From positions 1 to 35,112 of the forward strand of contig JANYCJ010000125.1 of the NCBI GenBank assembly GCA_025360345.1: a stretch of DNA of 35,112 nt, in the 5' to 3' direction. Both the position numbers and the translations under genes were made by a program. The DNA is from Alphaproteobacteria bacterium (lineage in GTDB: Bacteria; Pseudomonadota; Alphaproteobacteria; Rickettsiales; SXRF01). Under the pieces are notes generated by a model that saw only the letters and a list, made by a program, of their open reading frames with translations, did no database searches and was not told the origin of the DNA. Positions 15,474 through 23,565 of the stretch are shown in pieces. Positions within the stretch are counted from its first letter, which is position 1. Every line of letters starts with the position of its first letter.

Positions 15474-16125
15474 AGACGACAAGGAATCTGCGAAATACCT
15501 GATGAAAGGCCTGCGCGAGCAGGGCTATGTCATCGACCATTGCGACAACGGCAAGGACGGCCTGTTCCTCGCCGCGAGCGAAAAATACGACGCCATGATT
15601 ATAGACCGCATGGTTCCTGAGGTAGACGGCATCACCATCATCCAGACCCTGCGCGCCGCCGGCAACGAAACCCCGATGATTATTTTAACCGCCCTCGACA
15701 AGGTGGAAGAGCGCGTCAAAGGCCTCAAATCCGGTGCAGACGACTACCTCGCCAAGCCCTATTCCTTCACCGAGCTGCTCGCCCGGCTTGAGGCCATCAC
15801 CCGCCGCAAGGCCGGGGAAAAAGCCGTGACCAAGCTCACCTGCGGCGAGCTGGAAATGGACCTCCTCACCCGCAGCGTCATCCGCTCCGGCAAAGTCATC
15901 GAGCTGCAGGCCCGCGAATTCGCCCTGCTCGAATACATGATGCGCAACTGCGGCACCGTCGTCACCCGCACCATGCTGCTCGAACATGTCTGGGATTATA
16001 ATTTCGATCCGCAAACCAACGTCATCGACGTACACATCTCCCGCCTGCGCCAGAAAATCGACAAAGGCTTCGAAAAAACCATGATCCAGACCCTGCGCGG
16101 CGCAGGCTACAAACTCGTCGTTTAA
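15454..16125 (+). CDS. OmpR/PhoB-family response regulator
   Basis: 223 aa. The receiver domain (residues 1-115) contains the acidic pair in LIEDDKES, the phosphoacceptor Asp51 in MIIDRMVPEVDG, the switch Thr in IILTALD and the conserved Lys in LAKPYSF. The winged-helix DNA-binding domain (about 125-222) contains FALLEYMMRNCGTVVTRTMLLEHVW and VIDVHISRLRQKID, ending in IQTLRGAGYKLV. It is a full-length DNA-binding transcriptional regulator. It starts inside the end of the RDD gene after GAGGAAA. The histidine kinase that most likely phosphorylates it begins 839 bp downstream, beyond an unrelated AT-rich gene. The target genes and signal are unknown. Confidence 0.95.
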   Translation: MKLLLIEDDKESAKYLMKGLREQGYVIDHCDNGKDGLFLAASEKYDAMIIDRMVPEVDGITIIQTLRAAGNETPMIILTALDKVEERVKGLKSGADDYLAKPYSFTELLARLEAITRRKAGEKAVTKLTCGELEMDLLTRSVIRSGKVIELQAREFALLEYMMRNCGTVVTRTMLLEHVWDYNFDPQTNVIDVHISRLRQKIDKGFEKTMIQTLRGAGYKLVV

Positions 16126-16205
16126 AGTCACCCAACTCAGTTTAAAGTCATTTCAACCGCTTCATTTAAAGTTAGCCATTTAAATCAAGTCAGCCGTTTA
16201 AATAA
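16113..16205 (+). repeat. Array of five TTTAAA-centred direct repeats
   Basis: The unit GTTTAAAGTCA occurs exactly at 16120-16130 and 16140-16150. Diverged copies follow: ATTTAAAGTTA (16164-16174), ATTTAAATCA (16178-16187) and GTTTAAATAA (16196-16205). Copy 1 includes the last codon and stop of the response regulator. Copies 1 and 2 also share an upstream ACTC, so copy 2 looks like a duplicate of the regulator's 3' end. Starting positions are spaced by 20, 24, 14 and 18 bp. Either duplication scars at an insertion junction or a binding-site array. Confidence 0.7.
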
Positions 16206-16222
16206 TTTCCTTTGGTAGAGAT

Positions 16223-16918
16223 ATGGATAACGAGACTGTTCAGGCGATAGCGAAAGCTACAGAATCTATTGCTCCGTCAATTAATGGAGCTACAGGAACA
16301 ATAAAAAAATTTGTTGACTCACCACTAGAAGAGATCGGGGGTTTGGTCGCAGATTCCTTGCGACGGAAACGGATACTGAACTGGGTAAAGTTTCAGCCTA
16401 AACTAAAAAAGTACATGGTAGAGGCTGGAGTAACTGAAGTACGTGCAACGATTCCATCTCGTGTTGAATATGACTTGATTGAAGCAATTACACGTGAAGA
16501 TGACGACGAATTACAGAATTTGTGGGCACAGTTAACAACAAACATAATTAACCCCAACACCCCCATAGATGATTATGGATGGCAAATCGCACTTCTTAAA
16601 CAGCTAAGTCCATTAGAAATTAGCATTTTGAAAAAAATCGTATTTGCTCCTAAGGGAATGAAGGAAAAGTATGGTGGCGGCTTTCCAACAGGTCTTTTAC
16701 CAGAAGACTTTCCCGAGGTAGATCCTAACGGCGGCGGCGAGGAAAAACTTCCTAAAGCACCAAAAAATGTAGAATTAGCTATCTGGCACTTAATTGGACT
16801 TGGGTGTGTTGTTGACGCTAGTGCATTCAATGATGGAGATCAGATTTTTTGGATTAACACGACCAAGTTGGGCAGGGAGTTAATAGAATCTTGCGAACTA
16901 AGGTATAATAGCAGATAG
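16223..16918 (+). CDS. DUF4393/Abi-alpha-like protein, AT-rich, probable acquired defence gene
   Basis: 231-aa soluble protein. The segment EAITREDDDELQNLWAQL (residues 87-104) followed by LLKQLSPLEISIL (124-136) is the pattern I associate with DUF4393, also named Abi-alpha (Pfam PF14337), a family tied by name to abortive phage infection. No catalytic motif is visible, and the mechanism of the family is not known to me. An N-terminal helical region with a possible amphipathic stretch (IKKFVDSPLEEIGGLVADSL) precedes it, and the C-terminus looks like a small winged or helical domain. Codons end in A/T and the gene is clearly AT-richer than every neighbour, indicating horizontal acquisition. 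It sits between a response regulator and its kinase, in the same direction, and is preceded by the repeat array. Confidence 0.7.
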   Translation: MDNETVQAIAKATESIAPSINGATGTIKKFVDSPLEEIGGLVADSLRRKRILNWVKFQPKLKKYMVEAGVTEVRATIPSRVEYDLIEAITREDDDELQNLWAQLTTNIINPNTPIDDYGWQIALLKQLSPLEISILKKIVFAPKGMKEKYGGGFPTGLLPEDFPEVDPNGGGEEKLPKAPKNVELAIWHLIGLGCVVDASAFNDGDQIFWINTTKLGRELIESCELRYNSR

Positions 16919-16964
16919 CTTCAAAGGCCTCTCAAGCACAAGTTATCAGCATTTTTATAGACTT

Positions 16965-18368
16965 ATGGAATCACGCCTCAACCGCATCATCAAAACCTTC
17001 ACCTTCCGCTTAGGGCTGGTGTATGTCGGCTTGTTTTCCCTCTCCGTCATTCTTCTTTTCGGCTTCATCTACACCTTTGCCATGAACTACCTGCAGGTGC
17101 AGATCACCGACGCCATCCGCCTCAAATATTCCTACCTCCTCGAAGAATACAAACAGACCGGCTCCAGCGGCGTGGAAGCCCGCATCAAGGACCAGATCGC
17201 CGAAGATTCCGACAACAACGAAATCTACCTGCTGGTAAACCAGAAGCTGGAAAAAATCACCGGCAACCTCAACGAATGGCCGCTAAACGCCACCCGCGAA
17301 GGCAGCTTCGAAAAAGAAGGCTTCTGGATCCGCTTCCATATCGAGGGCAACCACGAGCAGCCCGGCGGCATCGAGGTCAAGGCCGTCACCGTTCCGCTCT
17401 CGAAATGGCGTTCCATCCTCGTAGGCCTGTCCCTGCAAAGCAATGAGCGCATCGAGCAGACCATCGTGCAAACCTTCTGGGCCAGCCTCCTCGTCACCCT
17501 CATCATGGCCTTCATCGGCGCAACCGTCATGACCCGCTCCGTCATGCGCCGCATCAACGTCATTAACCGTTCCGCCGGCACTATTATGCACGGCAACCTC
17601 TCCGCCCGCATCCCCTTCACCATCGGCGGCGACGAGTTCGACGACCTCTCCGCCAACCTGAACCAGATGCTGGACAAGATCGAGATGCTGCTCGGCTCCC
17701 TAAGCCAGTTCGCCAACAACATCGCCCATGATTTGAGAAGCCCCCTGAACCGCATCATCAACCGCCTCGACGCGGCGCTGCGCAACATGGAAGAAGACAA
17801 CCCCGCCCGCAAGATGGTGGAAAAAAACATCCATGAAATGGAAGAGCTGGTCGGCACCTTCAACTCCATCCTGAAAATTTCTGAGCTGGAAGCCAACACC
17901 GAGTTCCGCACCTTCGAAGCCTGCGACCTCCAGCGCGTCATAGACAACCTCGTGGAGCTGTACGAGCCCTACGCCGCCGAAAAAGACATCATCCTCGCCA
18001 ACACCATCCGCACCCCGCTGGTCATCTACGGCGAAAAAAACCTGCTGACGCAGGCCTTCGCAAACCTGCTCGACAACGCCATGAAATTCAGCATGAAGGG
18101 CGGCACCGTCACCGTGGGCTATGAAACCACCACCGACACCACCACCGTCACCATCGCCGACCACGGCGCGGGCATCCCCACCCAGTTCCATAACAAGGTG
18201 TTCGAGAAATTCTTCCGCCTCGAGCAAAGCCGCAACACCAAGGGCAACGGGCTGGGCTTAAGCCTTGTCGCCGCCATCGCCCGCATCCATAACGCCACCA
18301 TCTCCTTGCGTGACAACAAGCCCGGCATCGTCGTGGCTCTCACTTTCCCGCAATCGGCAAACACCTGA
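16965..18368 (+). CDS. Membrane sensor histidine kinase with HAMP domain
   Basis: 467 aa. Transmembrane helices lie near residues 17-42 and 168-189 and enclose a periplasmic sensor region of about 125 residues. A HAMP linker follows (about 190-243, with the DEFDDLSANLNQML helix). The dimerisation/phosphoacceptor helix has H-box His255 in NIAHDLRSPLNRI. The ATPase domain shows the N box at Asn371 (FANLLDNAMKFS), G1 with Asp399 (ADHGAGIP), the F box KFFRLEQSR and G2 GNGLGLSL (427-434). All catalytic elements are intact, so it should autophosphorylate and signal to the response regulator at 15454-16125. Base composition matches the regulator but not the AT-rich gene between them. The start ATG has no strong ribosome binding site, and its promoter is unclear. 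Confidence 0.94.
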   Translation: MESRLNRIIKTFTFRLGLVYVGLFSLSVILLFGFIYTFAMNYLQVQITDAIRLKYSYLLEEYKQTGSSGVEARIKDQIAEDSDNNEIYLLVNQKLEKITGNLNEWPLNATREGSFEKEGFWIRFHIEGNHEQPGGIEVKAVTVPLSKWRSILVGLSLQSNERIEQTIVQTFWASLLVTLIMAFIGATVMTRSVMRRINVINRSAGTIMHGNLSARIPFTIGGDEFDDLSANLNQMLDKIEMLLGSLSQFANNIAHDLRSPLNRIINRLDAALRNMEEDNPARKMVEKNIHEMEELVGTFNSILKISELEANTEFRTFEACDLQRVIDNLVELYEPYAAEKDIILANTIRTPLVIYGEKNLLTQAFANLLDNAMKFSMKGGTVTVGYETTTDTTTVTIADHGAGIPTQFHNKVFEKFFRLEQSRNTKGNGLGLSLVAAIARIHNATISLRDNKPGIVVALTFPQSANT

Positions 18369-18505
18369 ATTTAATAAAATTAACCTCCACCCTCCCAAAA
18401 TCCTTGTTCCACTTGCCCGAACTTTGCACTAAGGTCACATCGAATTTTAATACGCAGGCGATTAAGTAAGCAGCCAGCAACCCGTTTCACCCCTAGGAGA
18501 TTCCC

Positions 18506-19288
18506 ATGATCAAAGGAAAAAATGCCATCGTTACCGGTTCCACCAGCGGCATCGGCCTTGCCATCGCCCATTCACTGGCTGCCGAGGGCTGCAACATCCT
18601 GCTCAACGGCTTTGGCGACAAATCGCTCATCACCGGCATCGTAAACGAGCTAAACAGCAAATACGGCGTGCGCGTGGATTACTCCCCCGCCGACATGACC
18701 AAGCCTAAGGATATTGTAGACATGATCGACATGTGCGACCGCGTTTTCGGCCGCACCGATATCCTCGTCAACAACGCCGGCATTCAGGCCACCGGCCCCA
18801 CCGACGGCTATTCCATCGAAAAATGGGACCAGATCATCGCCATCAACCTCTCCGCCTCGTTCCATGCCATCCGCGCCGCATTGCCGGGCATGAAAAAGCG
18901 CAACTATGGCCGCATCATCAACATCGCCTCCGTGCACGGCCTCGTAGGCTCCATTGACAAATGCGCTTACGTTGCCGCCAAGCACGGCCTCGTCGGCCTC
19001 ACCAAGGTCGTAGCCCTCGAAAACGGCGATTACGACCTCACCTGCAACGCCATCTGCCCCGGCTGGGTCCACACCCCCCTGGTCGATAAGCAGATCGACG
19101 ACCGCTCCAAGGCCGAAGGCAAAACCGCCGAGCAGATCACCAAGGAAATGCTGGGCGAAAAACAGGCCATGAAACGTTTCACCGAAACTGACCAGATCGG
19201 CGGCCTCGCCGTTTATCTGTGCAGCGATTCGGCCCGCACCATCACCGGCACCACCATCGCGATCGACGGCGGCTGGACGGCAGCGTAA
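18506..19288 (+). CDS. bdhA: D-3-hydroxybutyrate dehydrogenase
   Basis: 260-aa classical short-chain dehydrogenase, the exact length usual for bacterial BdhA. It oxidises D-3-hydroxybutyrate to acetoacetate with NAD+. Motifs are TGSTSGIG (residues 10-17) for the dinucleotide, LNGFGD typical of BdhA, NNAG (89-92), Ser142 in IASVHG, and Tyr155-x3-Lys159. PGWVHTPLV and ITGTTIAIDGGWTA near the C-terminus complete the pattern. The ribosome binding site TAGGAG precedes ATG 18506. It leads the cluster bdhA-adc-patatin, with 11 bp to the next gene, pointing to ketone-body or polyhydroxybutyrate metabolism. Confidence 0.95.
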   Translation: MIKGKNAIVTGSTSGIGLAIAHSLAAEGCNILLNGFGDKSLITGIVNELNSKYGVRVDYSPADMTKPKDIVDMIDMCDRVFGRTDILVNNAGIQATGPTDGYSIEKWDQIIAINLSASFHAIRAALPGMKKRNYGRIINIASVHGLVGSIDKCAYVAAKHGLVGLTKVVALENGDYDLTCNAICPGWVHTPLVDKQIDDRSKAEGKTAEQITKEMLGEKQAMKRFTETDQIGGLAVYLCSDSARTITGTTIAIDGGWTAA

Positions 19289-19299
19289 GGAGCCCCGCC

Positions 19300-20070
19300 A
19301 TGAAAAAGGAAGATGTCCTCAAAATTTCGTCCATGCCCATTCTGGGGGGCTGCTATCCTCCCGGCCCATACCGTTTCATCAACCGCGAATACCTCATCAT
19401 CACCTACGAGTCCGACCCCGACGCTATCCGCAGCATGGTGCCCGAGCCGCTGGAGCCCGATGACGGAAACCTCGTGGCCTATGAATTCATGAAAATGCCC
19501 GACAGCTCCGGCTTCGGCGATTACTGTGAATCCGGCATCACCATCCCCTGCAAATACAAGGGCGAAAAAGTCGGCTTCATCCTCGCCATGTATCTAGACG
19601 ACGAGCCCCCCATCGCCGCGGGCCGCGAAATCTGGGGCTTCCCCAAGAAATATGCCAATCCCACCCTCGAAGTGGTGCACGACACCTTCACCGGCAAGCT
19701 CGAATATGCCGGCGAGCGCGTGGCCCTCGGCACCATGGGCTATAAGCATGAAAACCTGCTTTACGACAAAGAGCTCCTGCACCACTGCAGCCCCGACAAG
19801 GTGAAAGAAGGCCTCGGCAAAAAGCAGTTCAACCTGAAATTCATTCCGGGTGTGGACGGCAAGCCCGCCATCTGCCAGCTCGTCTCCTACCGCATGACCG
19901 ATATCGAGGTCAAAGGCGCGTGGGCTGGCCCCGCCCGCCTCCACCTCATCCCGCACGTCAACGCCCCCGTGGCAGACCTGCCGGTGCGCCGCATCGTCGG
20001 CGGAAGCCACTTCATTGCCGACATGACCCTGCCTTACGGCACCGTGGAATACGATTACCTGAAGGAATAG
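19300..20070 (+). CDS. adc: Acetoacetate decarboxylase
   Basis: 256 aa from ATG 19300, preceded by TAAGGAG. It is predicted to decarboxylate acetoacetate to acetone and CO2. The key motif GREIWGFPKKYA places the Schiff-base Lys at 116, with the neighbouring Lys117 that lowers its pKa in the clostridial enzyme. The length and the surrounding MYLDDEPPIAAGRE match the family. The product of the upstream bdhA is its predicted substrate. The related ADC superfamily includes enzymes with other substrates, but the paired Lys and this neighbour favour true Adc. The open frame extends to 19219, but that extension is antisense-like filler inside bdhA. Confidence 0.93.
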   Translation: MKKEDVLKISSMPILGGCYPPGPYRFINREYLIITYESDPDAIRSMVPEPLEPDDGNLVAYEFMKMPDSSGFGDYCESGITIPCKYKGEKVGFILAMYLDDEPPIAAGREIWGFPKKYANPTLEVVHDTFTGKLEYAGERVALGTMGYKHENLLYDKELLHHCSPDKVKEGLGKKQFNLKFIPGVDGKPAICQLVSYRMTDIEVKGAWAGPARLHLIPHVNAPVADLPVRRIVGGSHFIADMTLPYGTVEYDYLKE

Positions 20071-20074
20071 CGAT

Positions 20075-21364
20075 ATGGCCAAGCCCACCAAGAAGGTAAA
20101 CCTGGCGTTGCAGGGCGGCGGTGCCCATGGTGCCTACACCTGGGGTGTGCTAGACCGCCTCCTCGAAATCGAGGAACTTGAAATCGAGGGCATCTCCGGC
20201 ACCTCCGCCGGGGCCATGAATGCCGCCATGCTGGTCAACGGCTACGCAGCCGGCGGCAGGGAAGGGGCCAAACAATGCCTTGAGAACTTCTGGCGCCGCA
20301 TCAGCGAGGCAGCGGCCTTCAGCCCCCTGCACCAAACCCGGCTGGAGCGCATGTTCACCGGCTGGAACCTGGATTCCTCCCCGATCTATCACTGGATGGA
20401 TTTCCTGAGCCGCACCTTCTCGCCCTATGAGCTGAACCCGCTCAATATCAACCCCATGCACGCCATCTTGGAAGAAATGCTCGACCTGGACGCCGTGCAC
20501 GCCCATGGCAAGATCAAGCTGTTCATCACCGCCACCCACGTCGCCAGCGGCCAGGCGCGCGTCTTTTCCGGCAAGGAAGTCACCGCCGATGTGCTCATGG
20601 CCTCCGCCACCCTGCCTTTCATCTATCAGGCCGCCGTGGTCGATGGCGAGCAGTACTGGGATGGCGGCTACATGGGCAACCCCGCCATCTGGCCGCTGAT
20701 CTATAATTGCGAATCCGAAGATGTGATCCTCGTGCAGATCAACCCGGTGACCGATACCGCCGCCCCCACCACCGCCAGCGAAATCATCAACCGCCTCAAC
20801 GAAATCACCTTCAACTCCAGCCTCATCGCCGAAATGCGCGCCATAGATTTCGTGGCCCGCCTGCTGGCAGACGGCAAGCTGAGCCCGAAGGAATACAAAT
20901 CCATGCGTATGCACCTGATCTATTCGCCCAAGCAGATGCATAACCTCAACGCCTCCAGCAAGATGAACGCTAACTGGGATTTCTTCCAGTACCTCAAAGC
21001 CATTGGCCGCGCCGACGCAGACCGCTTTGTGCAGGAAAACTGGAAAGATGTCGGCAAGGTCTCCACCCTCAACATTCAGGAAAAATTCCTCCTCGGGCCC
21101 GGCGAAAAACAGGAATATTACGGCGACCTCGCCGAGGTCATCAAGAAAGTGGCACAGGCCGAGGAAATCGCCGACAAAGCGGTGAAAAAAGCCGAAGGCA
21201 TTCCCACGCCCACGCAAAAGCCCATGGTGCAGCCCGTATCCACCGCCAAGCAGGGCAACCCTAAGCCCGTTTCCCCCAAACCGGCCGCTGCGGTCAAAAA
21301 GCCCGCGCCCTCAAAAAAACAGGCCGAACCCAATAAAAAGAAACAGGTGCAGAAGCGCAAATAA
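20075..21364 (+). CDS. Patatin-like phospholipase/hydrolase
   Basis: 429 aa. The patatin domain opens with the oxyanion loop LALQGGGAHGAY (residues 10-21), the nucleophile Ser44 in GTSAG and the dyad Asp196 in WDGGYMGNPA, so the catalytic dyad is complete. A C-terminal region shared by bacterial patatins of this type (GKVSTLNIQEKFL) follows. From about residue 370 comes a Lys/Pro/Ala-rich low-complexity tail ending KKKQVQKRK. It has no signal peptide. It starts 4 bp after adc. A bdhA-patatin operon (bdhA-patD) is known in Legionella pneumophila; by analogy this hydrolase may act on lipids or on polyhydroxybutyrate-associated substrates. Its last 54 bp overlap the convergent CobD-like gene. 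Confidence 0.92.
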   Translation: MAKPTKKVNLALQGGGAHGAYTWGVLDRLLEIEELEIEGISGTSAGAMNAAMLVNGYAAGGREGAKQCLENFWRRISEAAAFSPLHQTRLERMFTGWNLDSSPIYHWMDFLSRTFSPYELNPLNINPMHAILEEMLDLDAVHAHGKIKLFITATHVASGQARVFSGKEVTADVLMASATLPFIYQAAVVDGEQYWDGGYMGNPAIWPLIYNCESEDVILVQINPVTDTAAPTTASEIINRLNEITFNSSLIAEMRAIDFVARLLADGKLSPKEYKSMRMHLIYSPKQMHNLNASSKMNANWDFFQYLKAIGRADADRFVQENWKDVGKVSTLNIQEKFLLGPGEKQEYYGDLAEVIKKVAQAEEIADKAVKKAEGIPTPTQKPMVQPVSTAKQGNPKPVSPKPAAAVKKPAPSKKQAEPNKKKQVQKRK

Positions 21365-22252
21365 ATACAGCGCCCGCGAAATATCCGAAGGCTGCGCCTT
21401 CACCGTGCCGCTGCCCCACCACCGCCGGTCTCCATAGGCCGACATTGGCCCGCCCAGCGACAACCCCAGCACATGCGCCACGCTCATCAGGATGAACGAC
21501 TGCGAATCCCGCGTGAACCGCGACTCCGCGGTAATGCTGCGCGCTGCCTGCCTCGGGTTGGAAGTGGGCAGGAAATACGCCGCCGCCAGCCACAGCCCCG
21601 CCGCCAGCCTCACCGGCACGTAATCCAGCGCGAAATGCACCTGCCGCGCCAGCCGCCCGAAGCCCTGCGGCACATCCGCCGGCTGGTTCAGCGTCTCCAC
21701 GATCAGGTACAGCGCCCGGATGAAAAAAAGCCCCGGCAGCCCCGCGAGGCAGAACCACAGGCACGGCGCCCATATCTTCTCCGCGAACTGCACCGCCAGC
21801 AGCTCCACCCCCGCCCGCGCCATGCCCGAGGGGTCCAGCAGCGCGCTGTGCCGCCACGGCGTGTTCTCCAGCGCGTGCCGTGCCGCAAGCAAGTTGTTCT
21901 GCTTCAGGTATTTCTGCACCTGCCGCCCGCGGTCCCAGCTGGGCCGCACCGGCAGCAAACAGGCCAGCAAAACCATCTCTACCGGCTGCAGGTTAAACGA
22001 AAACAGCCACCCCAGCAGCCACCCCAGCGCCACGCACCCGCAAAACACCACCACCACGAAAAACACCCCCCGCGCCTCCCGCTCGCGCAAGGAGCGGTGC
22101 TCGCGGTCCAGCTTGCGCTCGGCCTTGCCGATCAGGCTGGCGGGCATCCGCGCAATCCGGTCCAGCTTCAGCGGCATATACAGCCAGCGCGGGCCAGCAA
22201 ACGCGGCATTCAGGAGCAGGGCGCTCAATAGCAATACGGCACGGTCCATCAA
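21311..22252 (-). CDS. CobD/CbiB-like integral membrane protein
   Basis: 313 aa with four to five membrane segments (about 5-20, 62-85, 90-100, 160-185 and 212-228). A central helical region, RHALENTPWRHSALLDPSGMARAGVELL, is followed by the C-terminal LGLSLGGPMSAYGDRRWWG (about 262-280). The last resembles the LGGPxxYxG end of CobD/CbiB proteins, which couple aminopropanol to cobyric acid in cobalamin synthesis. No other cobalamin gene is in the window, and the similarity is partial, so it may be a relative with another role (AmpE-like proteins share the superfamily). The stop lies within the convergent patatin gene. Either Met1 or Met2 could be the start. Confidence 0.7.
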   Translation of the reverse strand: MMDRAVLLLSALLLNAAFAGPRWLYMPLKLDRIARMPASLIGKAERKLDREHRSLREREARGVFFVVVVFCGCVALGWLLGWLFSFNLQPVEMVLLACLLPVRPSWDRGRQVQKYLKQNNLLAARHALENTPWRHSALLDPSGMARAGVELLAVQFAEKIWAPCLWFCLAGLPGLFFIRALYLIVETLNQPADVPQGFGRLARQVHFALDYVPVRLAAGLWLAAAYFLPTSNPRQAARSITAESRFTRDSQSFILMSVAHVLGLSLGGPMSAYGDRRWWGSGTVKAQPSDISRALYLFALLHLFLFIGFGLFF

Positions 22253-22314
22253 TCAGCTCACTTGCGGTTAGCGCATCATCCGGGGTATAACCCCATTTTA
22301 CAAGAATTTTAAGC

Positions 22315-23184
22315 ATGGCCTCCCCCCTCGACATTTCCAGCCTCCCCTCGCTGAAGGCCATCATCGCCGCCTTCGGCCTGTCGGCGAAAAAAAACCTCGG
22401 CCAGCATTTCCTGCTCGACGAGGGCATCACCGACCAGGTGGCCTTCTACGCGGGCGACCTCGCAGGCTTTAACGTCATCGAAATCGGCCCCGGCCCCGGC
22501 GGCCTCACCCGCTCCCTCATCCGCGCCCAGCCCCAATCCCTCACCGTGGTGGAAATGGACGAACGCTGCATCGCCGCCCTCGCCCCGGTAAAACAACTCC
22601 TCGGCCCCCGCCTCACCGTCATCGAAGGCGACGCAACCAAGGTAAACCTGCAGCAAACCGTGCCCGCCCCGCGCAAAATCGTCGCCAACCTGCCCTATAA
22701 CGCCGGCACCCAGATGCTCATCAACTGGCTTGAGGATATTTATCATCATGGGGCAGGGGCCTATGCCTCCCTCACCCTGATGTTCCAGAAAGAAGTGGCC
22801 GAGCGCGTCACCGCAACCCATGGCAACAAAGACTATGGCCGCCTCTCCATCCTCGCCCAGTGGCTCTGCGAATGCCGTTACGACATGGAACTCCCCCCCG
22901 AGGCCTTTTCGCCCCCGCCCAAAGTCAGCAGCGCCGTCATCACCCTCACCCCGCGCCCCAAACCGCTGGTGGATGTTAAACTCGAAACCCTTGAGCTCAT
23001 CACCGCCAAGGCCTTCGGACAGCGCCGTAAAATGCTCCGCTCCTGCCTCAAGGGCCTCGACATCCCCGCCGACCAGCTGCTGGAGCAGGCAGGCATCGCC
23101 CCCACCTTGCGCGCCGAGCAGGTGGAACTATCCCAACTCTGCCATTTAGCCCTTATCTATCAAAACCTTACAAAGGTAAATTGA
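22315..23184 (+). CDS. rsmA: 16S rRNA dimethyladenosine transferase
   Basis: 289 aa. RsmA (KsgA) dimethylates two adjacent adenines in the 3' terminal hairpin of 16S rRNA during small-subunit maturation. Motifs are KKNLGQHFLLDE (residues 25-36), the SAM-binding VIEIGPGPGGLTRSL (54-68), VVEMDERC, EGDATKV, the catalytic NLPYNAGTQML (125-135) and QKEVAERV. A C-terminal helical domain (AFGQRRKMLRSCLKGL) completes it. It is divergent from the CobD-like gene with 62 bp between starts. Confidence 0.97.
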   Translation: MASPLDISSLPSLKAIIAAFGLSAKKNLGQHFLLDEGITDQVAFYAGDLAGFNVIEIGPGPGGLTRSLIRAQPQSLTVVEMDERCIAALAPVKQLLGPRLTVIEGDATKVNLQQTVPAPRKIVANLPYNAGTQMLINWLEDIYHHGAGAYASLTLMFQKEVAERVTATHGNKDYGRLSILAQWLCECRYDMELPPEAFSPPPKVSSAVITLTPRPKPLVDVKLETLELITAKAFGQRRKMLRSCLKGLDIPADQLLEQAGIAPTLRAEQVELSQLCHLALIYQNLTKVN

Positions 23185-23232
23185 AATTAACCGCATGGTG
23201 TGGTAGCGTAAGCCTTAATTAAAAGAGGACCT

Positions 23233-23565
23233 ATGCCCAACGATACTAAACCACCCAAATCTGCATCCTTTGAAATGAAAGCAGGCTCAGGCCTGAGCCC
23301 CGATGCCGTCGCCGCCGCCTTTCAGGGCTGGCAGGTCGCCACGCGAAGCAATGAAGCCCCGCCCAGGCAATCCTTCACGGATTTCCTCGCCAATCTTGAT
23401 CTGAGCGAAGATCATCGCAAGCAGGTGCTCGCAGCGGGTGAGAACACACCCGGCAATGGTCCCATCGTCAGGGAAACCCGGATGCGCGAAAAGCTGCACG
23501 ACCTCCGCCCCGATTTAGACAACGCCGTACGCAACCGTAGCGGTGTAAATCCCGAAGGCCTCTGA
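23233..23565 (+). CDS. Hypothetical protein (110 aa)
   Basis: 110-aa polar protein with no signal peptide or membrane segment. ATG 23233 is preceded by AAAGAGGACCT, a plausible ribosome binding site. Predicted features are a disordered N-terminus (PNDTKPPKSASFEMKAGSG), a helical middle (SFTDFLANLDLSEDHRKQVL) and a charged C-terminal helix (RETRMREKLHDLRPDL). It lies 48 bp after rsmA. The family was not recognised. Its stop is directly adjacent to the stop of the convergent membrane protein. Confidence 0.65.
   Translation: MPNDTKPPKSASFEMKAGSGLSPDAVAAAFQGWQVATRSNEAPPRQSFTDFLANLDLSEDHRKQVLAAGENTPGNGPIVRETRMREKLHDLRPDLDNAVRNRSGVNPEGL

Noticed and set aside
20150-21217. 355-codon minus-strand frame opposite the patatin gene
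   Set aside because: Gly/His/Val-rich shadow of a gene with an intact catalytic dyad.
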